DNA of 64,000 nucleotides, from the NCBI GenBank assembly GCA_030267565.1, contig BRXU01000006.1:2344001-2408000 (forward strand). Direction: 5' to 3'. Numbering within the stretch: the first letter of the stretch is position 1; every line of letters begins with the position of its first letter. Below, piece after piece: positions 33,673 through 45,900 of the stretch. The notes under the pieces are model-generated. The model ran no database searches and was not told where the DNA came from. It saw only the letters and a list, made by a program, of their open reading frames with translations. The position numbers and the translations under genes are program-made. This stretch comes from Pleodorina starrii. Its lineage: Eukaryota; Chlorophyta; Chlorophyceae; Chlamydomonadales; Volvocaceae.

Positions 33673-36373
33673 TTACGCCTTGGCAGGAGCAGCAGCGTCG
33701 GCCGTGGCAGTCTCCGCCTTCTTCTCCGTGGCGCGCGCGGCGACGGTGGCCGCGCATGCGGGCCGCTCCGCCATCCTGCGCGGGCCAGTCGCACCAAGGG
33801 GGGAACGCGTGGTGTATCACACAGCCAGCCAGGCCAACCGAAATCTCCACCCGGGATCTGTTCTCTAATGGGTGCCCCACGTGCTGACCCACAACGCGGA
33901 CAAACCCCGGCGGCATGCACGTGCTCGTCCACGGACAGCAGCCGTACGGCACGGGTGCGGGGTATGGCGTTGAGTTGAAAGGGCGGCGCTCTGCCACATT
34001 TCGCCCGCCCAGGGTAGCGGGCCGCAGGCCACCTGACGTGGGGGCGGTGGTACACTGATGTCGCTTCGGCGGCAGCGGCGGCGGTGGTGGTGATGGTGGT
34101 GGCGGTGGTGGTGGTGATGGGGCGGTTGGTTTGGAGGTGCAGGACAATACGCGCGCTGTAGTGGGGCTGTGGTGGCATCTGGCGACGAGGGAGGGAGGGC
34201 GGCAGGGCCATGCCCCCGGTCCCCGGCGGTGTGGTGTGGTGTGGTGTTGATTCGAGAGGTGATATCAGGTCATGTGCTTATGTCATGTGCGATTGTCTGC
34301 CTCCGCCTCTTCGCCCTCTTCGCCCTCTTCGCGCTCGCTGCCTCTCCCTCTCCCTCCCCCTCCTCCTGCCGCTCACCTCTTCATGTAGGCCAGCACGTTG
34401 GGGTAGGGAGTCAGGTCCAGCTGGGGGAGGGGGAGGGGGGCGGCCAGGAGGAGGAGGGGGAGGGAGGAGGGGATGGGCCAGGGTCAGGGCCAGGGCCAGG
34501 GTCAGGGGCTCAGGGTCAGGGCCAGGGTCACCCACAGGCGGGGCCCCGCAAGCAAACCGGCGGCAGTGCGGGTGCGGTGATACGCACATGACCGCCGTAC
34601 AGGACAGGACAGGACAGGACAGGACAGGACGGGGCATTCGGGCGGGGCCCCAGCCACCGCTGCCGTACATGGCAAACACGGCCGCCGTACAGATCCGCTG
34701 GGGGGGCCCTTGTAGCGTGGTGCTGGTGCCGCCGCGGGCAGTGTCTAGGTTTTCGGCTTTAAGCGGGTACGAACGACAGGGTGCGCTGCGGTGCTGTAGT
34801 ACAAAGTGATGCGGTTGAGTCGTACTGCCAATTGGTTGGGTTGATGACTGACACCCAGGGGTTGATGCCTGGGTGTTTTACCCAACAGGGGGGGCCAGGA
34901 GGGGGTTTTCTCCGGACCACTTCCCGGAGGGCAAGTGGAGGGCAGGCAGCGAATGGCTGATGGACAGAAGCTGCCCCGAACGACAGACAGACCGGGAGGA
35001 CCGACCAAACGGGTCAAATCAGTCGGCCCGCCTCCGGCGTCCTGCCCCTGGACGCACTGACCCCTCCAGCCCACCACCACCCCAGCCGCGATCTGCACGC
35101 GTGGCCCCTCTCTGTTTCACCCAGCGCCCCTCGCGTCCCCTTGGGTGCCATACCCAAGGCGACGTACGGTGCCGTACCTGCGGCAGGAATGCAGGGATGT
35201 ACAGCAGGTAGGCCCCAACCGCCACATCCGATACGCTGAAGCTGTCGCCCTCGATGTACGACTGCCGGGACAGCAGCTCGTCCAGAGTACGGAAGATGTC
35301 CGGCATGGAGCGCTCGCGCCACTGCGTACGTACCGCGGGGAAGGGGGACGGGAGAGGAAGAGGAGGGGAGGGGAGGGGCGGTGGTGAGCGGGTGGGGGAT
35401 CCGGGGTGGGATGGGGCGGGTGGGGTCAGGAAGACGGGTTGGGGGGCCGGGGAACGGCACTGGCAGGTGCGGTACTGGCGCCGGAAAAACGCACCGAACC
35501 CATTACCGGTAGCCCCTTAGCCCCTCTCCATCCCCTCACTCTTTCCTACCCCCCACACGCACATACACACACACGCACCTGCTCCACGAACACCGCATTA
35601 GTCATGGTGCTGTTGGCGAACAGACTCCACTGGGTCGCCCGCGCCCGCTCCTGGGGGCTGGACAACTTGCCGTACTTGTCGGCCAGGTACAGCAGGATGG
35701 CGCCGCTCTCGAACTGAGCAGCGGAGGAGGAGGAGGAGGAGGAGGCGGAGGCGGCTTAGTGCTTCGGCAGCGCCCGCCGTGCAAACCGCGAGTGCGAGTG
35801 CTCATACATTTTAGGTGCCAGTGTGGGGAGAGGGGGGCGCGGCTGCAGTTGCAGCTGGATGGGAGCTTTGTCGGCTTTCGGCATCCCTGTCCCGTTTGGG
35901 CCGCCGCCCCTCCAAGCCTTCCTCCGCTTTGCGCCCCCGTGTTCCCCACCCCCAGGAACCGCCGCCCCCATCCCCCACTCCTCCCCCCTCGCCCGAGACG
36001 CACCAGTTTGAGATCCCCGTCCTCCAGTGCGGGCAGCTTGCCGAACGGATTCACCTGCAGATGCAAGGTGCAGGCACCAAAGTCTTCCCATTTCGCCCAA
36101 AATTTTGAGCGTCGTTAGATTTCGGTTTGCTTAAGTTACCTGCTTGAACCAGTCCGACTTGTGCTCGCGCTTCTCGCGCATATCCAGGTTCACGACCTCG
36201 ACATCGCCCGCAACGCCCAGCTCGTGCAGGTACCACTCGATGATTCGACCGCGACTAGCCGGGTTGCTGTATAGCTTAGTGGCAGCATACGTCCGAACGC
36301 AGGGCCGACGCGTAACAGCGCGCGGGCACGATGGCCCCGACTGGAATGGCTTCAAGTTGCGGATCGCAGACAT
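33673..36373 (-). CDS. Glutathione S-transferase with probable transit peptide
   Basis: Conjugates glutathione to electrophiles or acts as a glutathione-dependent reductase. Six exons (minus): 36373-36140, 36054-36004, 35713-35579, 35321-35178, 34420-34377, 33775-33673; all GT-AG, phases agree, 236 residues. Residues 1-31 are basic and hydroxylated without acids (MSAIRNLKPF...RRPCVRTYAA), like an organelle transit peptide. The thioredoxin-like half follows: KLYSNPASRGRIIEWYLHEL, with a possible catalytic Ser in YSNPAS, then NPFGKLPALEDGD (cis-Pro loop) and FESGAILLYLADKYG (glutathione-binding Glu-Ser). The helical half holds GDSFSVSDVAVGAYLLY, the N-capping box of GST fold helix 6, and PNVLAYMKRMAERPA. 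It ends in a charged Ala/Lys tail. Size matches the family. The GST class was not determined. Confidence 0.87.
34595..34631. repeat. ACAGG pentamer repeat in a GST intron
   Basis: About seven tandem ACAGG units lie between the fourth and fifth exons of the GST gene. A GGGCCAGGGTCA-type repeat precedes it at about 34475-34530. Confidence 0.7.
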
Positions 36374-39269
36374 TGTTCTTGACTTGCGTGTGCCAGTAAA
36401 ATTACAAAAAATATTAGGAGTCCCTGCCTATTGAATTGCGATGGATGCATCGCGAAGTCTTCTGGGCGGAATCCGGCATCCCGTACAGACTCGCCCTTGC
36501 AGTGCGCACTTCACTCCACAGCACCGGTGTTGCGATGTGGGCCTCACCCCGCCGACCGTAAACCGACCGATGCGCACCGAGCCTTCAGCCGCTCCAATTC
36601 TCGGGGTTCGAGATGGTAGATTTCCTAGCCCCCGCCCTGCCGCGCATATGCCAACCAAATGGCGCACTGACGCGTGGCGCCCCCCCCCCCGCATTGGCAC
36701 CATACACACGGTACACTGCGCATGTTGACTGGCGGCATGCAAAGGCAAGTCCAGCTAACTCTGCTGCTGCTGCCGCCCTGCGGTATGCACCAAAGGCATG
36801 TTTGCTGACCTGGGAGGCTGCGTCCGTGGGTCAGCATCAGGTGGCAATCTCGGCATAAGTCGCAAACTCGGCCTGTGACCCCGCCAGCCCAGAAGCCCAC
36901 TGACCCCGCTCGCTGTGGGCGCGTCCCAGGGGGCCTACACATGGGGTCCCGGTTAGTGATAGAAAGGCTCCATCCGGTCCGTGCGAACGGGCAGGAACGG
37001 GAATGGTACAGCACATTAGAAGCTGATCAGCTTGCTCGCGCCCGAACGGCCCTCACGTGTGTTGATATAATGTTGTGTTGCGCTGTGCCTCGCTGTGTAG
37101 TATCGTGTATTCGTGTTGTATTGCGCACTAGCCGTTCTACACCCGTGAGAGGTCCGGCCGCTCTCAAGCCGGCAAAACCCTTGCCCCGCCTGTGCAGCCG
37201 AGCCCTGAACTGGGTCGGTGGGTTGGGGTGTCCGGGCGACACCGCACCTCGGCCCCCGCTCCCTGATGGCCCACAGCGCCCCATTCGTTGTGGGTTCCCC
37301 ACCTCCCAGCTCCCACCCTCCACGTCCGGTGCGGCCGACCGAGCCTCGTAACAGCACGCAAGGTGATGTTGGATGGGGGCAGGGGATGGGAGGGAGCGCG
37401 TCTCCTGCCCGGCGTGCGACGAACCGACGACCCACGACCCGCGACCACACCCCCAGCAAGTACCGCACGAAGCCACGCACCCCTGCAGCCACGCCGCGCC
37501 GCGCCTCACCACACCACATTTCGAAACTCCGAAACCAAGTCTTTCACCACCGCGGCTCCAAACGGACCGTCCAATCGCCGTCCAAATCCGCCTGCTGCCC
37601 AACGCGCTGCTGCGCAGCAATCCCCTTCATCCCGTGTCCATCACGACCGGCCGCCGACGAGTGTCCCCCGCGGCGGGGCTGTCGGAGCGAGAGCCCCGCC
37701 AACCCCGCCCCCGCCCAACAAAGCCACGCCACGCCGCGCCACGTCACGGCGCCGCGTCGGCGGTCCCAAACATATCGAATACTACGACGCTCCCAACGAC
37801 TGCCAACCCCAAGTCCACAACAACCACACACAGGCATCGGCTGACTGCCCTCCGCCTTTCCCTTTCTTCCCGCAGCCGCCTTACCAACCGGTATGCGGCC
37901 GACCGGGTAAGCGAGGACGCGACGCCCCCTCACCTCTCCTCTCCCCGCCCTCACCGCCGTTTTCCCCCGCCGCAGCGTGGTACGTCCGTGGCAACGCAAT
38001 GCGGGGCCTCTGCTCACCTCCGCTGCTGTCCCTGCCTCCGCCGCGCAACCGCACGCCGACCCGGTCGGCCGATCTCGTTGCGCCCGGCGACACCAGGCGA
38101 CGACGCCAATAAGGCGCCAAACAACGTCTCAACCCACGTTCCCAGCGCCAGAGACGGGATGGGAAGGGCCCCCCGGTCAGTGTATACTCCCGGGCGCCAG
38201 GAGGAGGTTCGAATCTCCCGCTGGCGAAGGCCCGGGCTCCCACGCTCCGCCCCGCTCGCCGGGCAGCAGCGGCGCCGGATGGTAGCGCCCAAAACGGCGG
38301 CGCCCCGAACAAGGCTGGGGGAGCCCCGTCATAAAATGTCAAGACAAGATACCGTATAAAACTACGAACGTCAAGTTCATGCGGCCGCACGCGCCACGGA
38401 TCCGGGAAGACAGGCCGTTGGCTCTCAGCTCTCAGCTCTCGGCCGGCACCTGGCCGGCACCTGGCCTTGCCCTCTCCGGCCCCCGTGTGCAGCGGAGCGG
38501 GCCTGCCGGTCCAACCCAAGTCGGAGCTGCCAGGCGCGGCGCAGCGCGGCGCACTCGACGGGCAGTGGGGCCCTTCACACCGGCCTCTGGCCAAGCCTCG
38601 CTTCGTCCTGCGCCAGTCGGTCAGTCCACCGGTCGGTCAGTGCAGCGAGGCCAGCCCCACATTCCCTCCGCCTCCTCCTCCTCCCAAACCAAAACACCGC
38701 GCCGCGCTGTCGTAGGAAAGAATAAGGTGGGAAGCTGCCACCCCCGCGGGAGGCAGCCTCCCAGGTATTTTTTTAAGATGTGGTGATAAAAGTGTTGATA
38801 AACCTACACCGCCTCGACTCTGCAAGTTCGGTTCGGGTGCCATCCCCCGAACGGTGCTTGTGGGTCCTACCCGGGCTGACAAGAGGTACCTGCGCTGATC
38901 CTTGATGGCGGTGCGATAACCCTGGCGAAGCCCCGGTCACAGCATCAAAACCATTCGGCTGTCTGGTCATCTGTATAGGTCTATTAACGCCCGTCGGCGG
39001 GAGGGCAACTGGCGGCCAGGTCAGGTCGGGGTCCCTCAGATGACCGACCGCCGAGCCGGGCCTCAGTACTTTCCGCGTCCGCGTCCTTGCCGAACCGACG
39101 TACCCGCGTCCCCGCCCCTGGCTCCCTGGCCCTGTTCGCAGACGGTTTGCGCCGTAGCGCCGGACTGCTGCCGATGCGCCCGCGCTTCAAGCCCGAGATG
39201 AGCGTGGTGGGGCCGATCCCGCCCAGCGCCCTCGGCCCGCCAGAGCTAAGCCCGAGCCAGCTCGCCGCC
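36374..39269. other. Intergenic region, 2.9 kb, no gene supported
   Basis: The GST promoter should lie at the left edge and the LSM12 3' end at the right. Long plus-strand frames at 37288-38359 translate as Pro/Arg/Thr-rich low complexity with no domain. A tRNA-like GGTTCGAATC at 38206 was examined and rejected. A T-run and AT-richer patch lies at about 38766-38810. Confidence 0.5.
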
Positions 39270-39910
39270 TCACAACCCGAGGCGATCGCGCTCATGCCGC
39301 AGGACCATTTTGACGCGTTCGCGAGTGGCTGCGTGCTCGTTGTCGGAGCGGCAATTGTCGGGGGTGTACGGCTCCTCCACGAAGACCGAGTCCAGCACGA
39401 CAATCGCCTGATGCCAAGCGATGGGGGCGGTGGGAGATTCCGCTTAAGACTACCATGGGGCCAGAAAGGTGGGCGCCGGCCGTTTCGCAGACGTACCTTG
39501 TTCCGCCAGACACAAGGCATGGTCTTTACAAGCGCGTCGAAAATGGCCTGCGCCTCCTTCGTGACGCCGGTTCCCACCCGCGCTGACTCCATTTCCGCTT
39601 GCTGCAACGCCTTCTCCTCGCGCTTCCTGCACCGCTCCAGGTCCACATGCGGTAGTTCCAGATCGAAAGGTTTCTCAGGCTGCTTCGAGGACAAAACCTC
39701 CCCGATGCTGCTGGCCTTTATGAGACGAATGTTGGAGACCCCGGAATGCGATCCATTTTCCTTGATGACCAGCAGGTTGGTTTGACGATCAAACGCAAAC
39801 ACGCAGCCTGACACTTCCTCGCCGTTCTGTGTTCGGAGGACAACATCGTTTCCCACTGTCCAAGTGTTCGCTCCATCCCTAGGTCCAACAGCGGCAACCG
39901 CAGTCGCCAT
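39270..39910 (-). CDS. LSM12: LSM12 homologue (Lsm domain plus AD domain)
   Basis: RNA-metabolism protein of the LSM12 family; in yeast and animals it associates with ataxin-2/Pbp1-type complexes. Two exons (minus), 39910-39497 and 39407-39270, phase 0 join, 183 residues, close to the usual family length. The Lsm-like part (about 15-75) reads WTVGNDVVLRTQNGEEVSG and FAFDRQTNLLVIKENG, then NIRLIKASSI. The AD part holds VTKEAQAIFDALVKTMPCVW and, across the intron, IVVLDSVFVEEPYTPDNC and ERVKMVLRHERDRLGL, a close fit to the family's C-terminal motif. Start: the ATG before ATAVAAVGPRDGANTW. An in-frame upstream extension exists but has no family character. The donor is AAG then GTACGT. Confidence 0.9.
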
Positions 39911-40175
39911 ACTCGGTGCCGGTGGAGGGAAAGGGGTGCCCAGAAATCTCGCTCGTCTGTATTGGGCGTTATTATGAGCAATAGTTGCTTTTAGCGCTCC
40001 TTGTGGCGTGAGAGGGCCGGGCCTAACCGAGAGCAACGAGTGGTGGAATGACCGACGTCATTAGCAATCAAAGTCTGCTGACATAAGCATTTGAGCAAAG
40101 AGCAATTATTACAATAGCTGCCAATGAAGCCTATGACAAGGTAAGTGTGAAACGCAATCGTACGACGTTGTTCCG

Positions 40176-41447
40176 CAATCGTTTTTTATATGGGTCCCCG
40201 ATCTTATGTTGCGATGCTTTGACGTGCAAATCAGGTCGTTACTGTCGTACGGGGCTGAAGTGTGGGGCCCTGACGCTATCCGTGAGGCGCTGGGGACCAT
40301 GGGGCGTCAAAGAATTAAAGAGTGGCACCGTTGGGGACAGAGCCCTGGCTCAGCGCCAGCTGGGGAGAATGGGGTATTGCTAAAGAAGTGGGGGAAATGG
40401 GTGAAGAGTGTAGGGCGCGCGGCAGGCGTCTTTGAGAGGTGTATGGGGGACCCGATGATCGAGGTCCAAAGGATCTTTTTGCGGAAGGTGGTAGGCGCTA
40501 GCCTGCCGCCTAACCGACAATTGTTCGCGGAAACGTCGCAGTTACCATTGCACTACTTTTGGGCGCGCCAGGTATTTGGCTTCTGGAAGCGTGTAGCGCG
40601 GCAATCCACGTCGTTGGCACGGGCAGTGCTTGAGGAAGATATCAAATCGTGGTTGGAAACAGATCATTCAGCCACGCACGAATATTTTTGGGCGGGTAAG
40701 GTGCTCCGGATTTTCGAGACTCTCGGATTTGACTACAGGCAACATGTACCCGTGGGTCTTAACAATGAAGAGAAGGCAAAGGCGATCTTGGGCCTGGAGA
40801 TCCCGTTTGACAATTTACTGGCCGAGTTCAGACGTCGCCTTTTGTTGGATTGGAGCTCGGGTAGCCTCGATAGGGACCCGCGGAATTTTCCAGAGTATGA
40901 GGAAGGGGGTGTGGGACGGGGAGCACCCGGGGTTACCGCGTGTCGGTACCTGAAATGGATGGGTGTGGCGTACTCGTACTCGGACCACAAGCGAACATTG
41001 GATCACTTGAGGGTGTGTATGCCGAGAAAGCACCACACGGCCCTGATGCGTTTTCGGCTGGGACGTTGGGACTTGGATGTGTCAAGGTTTGCACGGGGAC
41101 CGGGTCGGAAACCGCGCGCGGAGAGGATATGTCGGGTGTGCCACGGCGGGTCGGTAGAAGACGAGTTGCACGTATTGATGGAATGTCCGGGCTATACGCC
41201 ATTACGAGAGGCAATAGGCTTCCCTATGGGTAGTAGCATGGTGGATGTGATGGGGACCTTTGACCCGGCGAAACTGGGCAGTCTCTTATCCCAGATTCAG
41301 AAAGCGCGTACCGAGCTGCTTGGTAGCTAACCATACGGCTTATGTTGTCTTAAAGTGCGCCCCTTGACGGATAGCCGTTGTGGGGGGACGCATGTTACCA
41401 GCCATTTTGGCTCGTACACATGTAATGCCTCATGCCTCAATCGTTTT
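40176..41447 (+). mobile_element. 5'-truncated LINE (non-LTR retrotransposon)
   Basis: The direct repeat CAATCGTTTT at 40176-40185 and 41438-41447 flanks the element (40186-41437), as expected of target-primed reverse transcription. The left end starts inside the reverse-transcriptase thumb region, so most of the element is missing. The 3' untranslated region after the stop at 41330 ends in ATGCCTCATGCCTC and is shared with the intronic fragment at 4346-4469. It lies just upstream of the LSM12 start and in divergent orientation. Confidence 0.88.
40206..41330 (+). pseudogene. LINE polyprotein C-terminal part (RT end and zinc knuckle)
   Basis: 374 residues without a stop. The beginning, RSLLSYGAEVWGPDA, is the motif that follows the reverse-transcriptase palm in many LINEs. 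The end carries CRVCHGGSVEDELHVLMECP, a C-x2-C...H...C zinc knuckle typical of LINE C termini. The polymerase active site is absent because the copy is 5'-truncated, so it cannot mobilise itself. The intact frame suggests recent insertion. The ATG at 40206 is simply the first in the truncated frame. Confidence 0.85.
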
Positions 41448-42963
41448 GCACACGGAATTTTCTGTTTCCTTCATGCGGCTTTGAGTCTCCAGGGTTGCAC
41501 GCCTGTCCAGCTGATTCCGTCCACCACAATCCGAGGGCTGCGTAGCCACTGTACCGCCTACGACACCCCGTAACACTTTCCGAGAAGTCAAAAGACTGCC
41601 GACGCAGTCATCGACGCGGCTCTGTAACCGTATTACAATGGGCCTAAGTTGGCTTAGTGCCACCACAACCATTGCCTTTTCCATATTTTGCCACCCGTAC
41701 GGCGGTACAGCAAGCCCAACCAAGCCCAGGGGATGAGGGGAACCAGGCGCCGGTATGACGTTCGCCATCATGAATTGCACTCAGCAAAACCCACGATTAC
41801 TTCATCCTCTTATCCTTTTGGCATGGAAATGCAGCCGGACTCGGCCCTCTGCTTGGCTTTCCAACCCCGTCAGGCCTCAAAAGGAAAGGGGGGTGGCAGC
41901 TTTCGGCCCGACGGCAATGCGACGCAAGCAAGAGCTAGCATGCCGAAGATCGGGGTTGGGTTGCGCCTGACCGGCCGCGGGAGGCGGGATTCGGCACCAG
42001 ATGTACTGGCCTGCGCCTCTCCCCCGGGGCTGCACCGCCCCCCTGCCGCTCCTGTCACCCCCCACCCCCTCCGCTCAAAAGGCACGCACCGCGCCTGCTG
42101 CCGGTGCTACCGGTTGCTGGCTTCCCTCTTCTCTCCTGCGGCCCCTGCCTCTACACGACGTTTCCTGCACAGCAGCATCCGCGGCAAACATCGCCCGGTG
42201 TCGCCGTCTTTGCTTCCTGGTTGCCAGCACTTTGCTGCCAACGTGCGCGTGTGTGTGAGCCCGACGAGCTCGCCACGGCTGTTGACAGGCTGGGAACGGC
42301 TGGCCGGAGCAGACCGTTGCGGTGCGACCCCACGTGCGGGACGTCTTGCCCGCCCGGGGGGCGCTGCTTGGTGCTGGCTCTTCGGCGCAGAAACCCTCGT
42401 AATATCTCGCCACGGAGTGCTTCCCCCATCAGAATTACGGTGGTGGTAGTTATTGCTGGTTGGTTGGCTCCATTTGTTGGTTCCCCATTAGTTTCATTAG
42501 GGGCCAGACGGTGCGACGGGGCTCGTATCTTGGCAGCCGAGCCAGGCCGAGCTAGCTGTTCGCCGTTGTGCGACTTGTTGCGACCCGACCGGCCCCCTGT
42601 GGAGAAGTCGCAGATGTGACAGACACCCAGACACCATTTGTGAGGTCAACAACGCCGCTGCCTCATGTAGCTAGGCTATCTGGCAGCTGACATACAGGAC
42701 CGACGCCCCGAAAGCAACTCCAGCGCGGGTGCCTTTCCTTGGCTTCAGCTTCCTGCCTAATAAGCGGTTGCCGAGCCGAGGCAACCGCAACCGCAACCGC
42801 CAGCCAACGGAAGCTGAACGCGGCCGCTCCTATGTCCTCCGCGCCGCCTCGGCGCCCCTCAAAAGGCGCCCCGCTGTCAGACAAGTGCATGTCATACAGC
42901 ACCTGAGAAAGGCTGTCGTAATTCAGTCCTTCCGGCCGTGATAAGGAAGGGCATACCCAACAG
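41448..42963. other. Intergenic region upstream of the anchored surface-protein gene
   Basis: Frames are Pro/Ala/Arg-rich with no domain. The right part should contain the promoter and leader of the gene starting at 42964. Nothing else was supported. Confidence 0.5.
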
Positions 42964-45900
42964 ATGGCAGCCCACGTGCAGCAGCATTCGGCCTCCCGCC
43001 GCACCGTCAGCCGCGCGGCCGCGTCACTGCCTGCCAGGCGGCTGCGCTTCTGTGGTCCCTCCGCCCTGGCCCCGACCCTGACCCGGGCCCTGGCCCTCCT
43101 GGCGGTCTGTCTATTGGCCCTGGGCCGCCTCCCCCCAGGTGCGTCCCGTTTCTTTCCCGCCAGGTGTGCACCCGGGTGTGCACCCGGCTGCTACTGCTGC
43201 TACCGCTGCTACACTGGCTGCTACACTGGCTGCTACAGTGGCTGCTACAGTGGCTGCTACAGTGGTTGCTACAGTGGCTGCTACAGTGGCTGCTACAGTG
43301 GCTGCTACAGTAGGGCCTCGTTTCCGACCCTCGTTAGGAGAGGGGGGGAGGAGGGGTGAGGCGGTGGGGCCAGCGGGCTGAACCCAGCTGCGAGCGGCCC
43401 AGCCAGCCAGCCAGCAGAAACGACCAGGGCGGGAGTGTGGGCAGTCACCCAGCAGGGCGCTCCGCCGCGCACCAAACCGTTGCGTCCGTCTGAAGACCGC
43501 CTTGCGAAGTGTGGTTGGTTGCAATACCGGTAACTAACAGAAACAACTGTCAGTGCACGGCGGCGCGCGGTGGCCGTGGTGCCACCGGTAACAGGCGGTC
43601 GGGTCTCCGTGGCCGTTTCGGGACCGCCACGTAACGCCGGCTCACACGGCGCCCCGCCTCCCCTCCCTGCACCTCCCCGCACTTCCCTGCACCTCCCTAC
43701 CAACTTACTGCGTCCGAGACTCGTATGGCACTGCTTGCGGCGGCGAGGCGGTGCGGGGAATTCACAGCATCGAGTCCCATTCTGGGTCTGGGTGCAGCCG
43801 TATGTGTGTGTGCGTGTGTGTGCATGTGTGCGTGTGTGTGCGCGCACCGGTGGCCCCCAGATGGTCGATGCAACCTATGCAGCTGCCCGCCGCAGCTCGT
43901 TTCTTCTTCGTGGCCTCGTTTAAACGGGGCTAAGGCGGCTGGGAAGGAGACGGCCCCGGACTAGCGCAACCCCAGTGTGCCGGCCCCTCTCCAACCTGCC
44001 TCCGTTGCCGGCACCCTTCCACGGGCCCTAAACCCCCCACATCCCTCCCTTCCCCCTCTTCTCTCCCGCTTCCTCCCCCTCCCCTCCCCCTCTCAGCCTC
44101 CGCCCGGCCCAGCTACTGGACGCTGTACGTTCCCGGGGCCTCATGCACCTCGCACCCGGACAGGGATCTCAAGGGACTGGGCGCACCCCACGGGACACCC
44201 CGAACAGACGAGTGAGTTGAGCTGGGCGCCTGGGTTGGGTTGCATCGGGTTGGGTTGGGTTGGGTTGGCTTGGGTGCATGTAGGGCCCCTGTTGTGTTGG
44301 GCTGGCGCGGTGTGGTGCGGAGCTGAGAGAAGGATCTTGCCGGATGCCTTGGGTGTTCGCGCGTGTGCGCAAACGCCAACACGACGGTGCGGACGCCGAA
44401 GGGGGCACCTGCTACCGGTAGTTGTACATCTGGACAGTGAAATGGCGGGTTAGTAGATCGGAGGGGCGGCCCGGGCTGCTGCGTTGGCGAGCTAGAGGCT
44501 AGCGGGGGGATAGCGGGGGGGGGTTCGACGCATTTTAGTGGTTGCTTGGTTGGTTGCTTGGAGAGCTGGTTGCGGGTTTGTGACTGTGTCTTCCCCGGGA
44601 GAGGGGGATGAGGAGGACGGTGTCCACAGCGCTCACCCGCCCGCCCACCCACCCGCCCGCCCACCCGCCTGTTGGTTGCCTGTCTGCCTGTCTGTCTGTT
44701 TGTCAGTCATCGCTCGCTGTGTGTGTATCCAGGAGCATCACCTTCACGCTGCTTGACAGCGCCGGCGCCCCCACCAGCAAGGCCTGCCCTGGGGCCCAAT
44801 ACACCCTCACGGTGAGGGGATGGGTGGGTGGGTGGGTGGGGTTCTGGGGTAGCACACTTGATGGCAGCATCACGGCCGCATCACAGCACCGCATCTGTAG
44901 GGGCCTGTGGGTGAGTCAGCCGCACCCTGCCGCACTCGCCGCGCTGTGTGACGCAATGAGGGAGTGATGTCATTACCGGTAGGAGGGATCGGCCGGCTTG
45001 AAGTCCAGTCCCAATGGACGCAATAAGATGGACTCAACCGGAGCCCGGGTGGCTGTCATAGGCGCCCGAACAACTGAACAGTTCTGAAGGGTTGCGTCTT
45101 TGCCGACCCCAATCCCGGCCCGACCTCCCCCGCCCCTCTGCGTGCCGACCCCGAACCCGGCCCGCAGGTATCCTTCCCCCAGGCGCGTCTAGCCCTGTTG
45201 ACCGCCTCCCAGGGGAGCTTTGCGTCGCCGCCGTCCTCCGAAACCCAAATCGACACACCCCGGTGGTGAGCCGTTGGGGGGCTCCATAGGAAACATGTCA
45301 GCCGTGGGGCGGGGAGAGGGAGGAGGGGGGCTGAGCTGGGGGTATCCTGGGGACACAGAAAACAAGAACGCAATGCGGAGCGCGTGGGGTGGGATGGAAC
45401 GGCTGGAGCGATGGGAGCGTGTGCTGCGGTTCGTGGTGGTGGTGGTGGTGGTGGTGGTGGTGGTGGTGGTGGTGGTGGTGGTGGTGGTGGTGGTGGTGGT
45501 GGTGGTGGTGGTGGTGGTGGTGGTGGTGGTGGTGGTGGTGGTGTTGGTGGTGGTGGGGGTGGTGGTGGTGGTGGTGGTGGTGGTGGTGGTGGTGGTGGTG
45601 GTGGTGGTGGTGGTGGTGGTGGTGGTGGTGGTGGTGGTGGTGGTGGTGGTGGTGGTGGTGGTGGTGGTGGTGGTGGTGGTGGTGGTGGTGGTGGTGGTGG
45701 TGGTGGTGGTGGTGGTGGTGGTGGTGGTGGTGGTGGTGGGTGGGTGTATCCGGACGTCGTTGCGGGCCCACTTAGTGGGGAGAGCGAGCGGGCTGGGGGC
45801 TCACACTGCCCCCGGGCCCGTATGACCCCCCCCCAGCCTCCCGCGCCTCACTGTTCTCAACTGCTGCTGCCCCACGCCTGCACACCCGCCAACTCCAGAG

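Noticed and set aside
38150..38235. Possible tRNA gene (GGTTCGAATC resembles a B box / T arm)
   Set aside because: The T stem has a mismatch, no A box or D arm fits upstream, and no anticodon stem forms. I regard it as chance.
37288..38359. Overlapping plus-strand frames of 200-330 residues
   Set aside because: Composition is Pro/Arg/Thr/Ser low complexity in all frames, with no domain, splice partners or family motif.
45220..45825. Long V-only, G-only and W-only plus-strand frames and an H-only minus-strand frame
   Set aside because: They are translations of the TGG microsatellite inside an intron of a phase-consistent gene.
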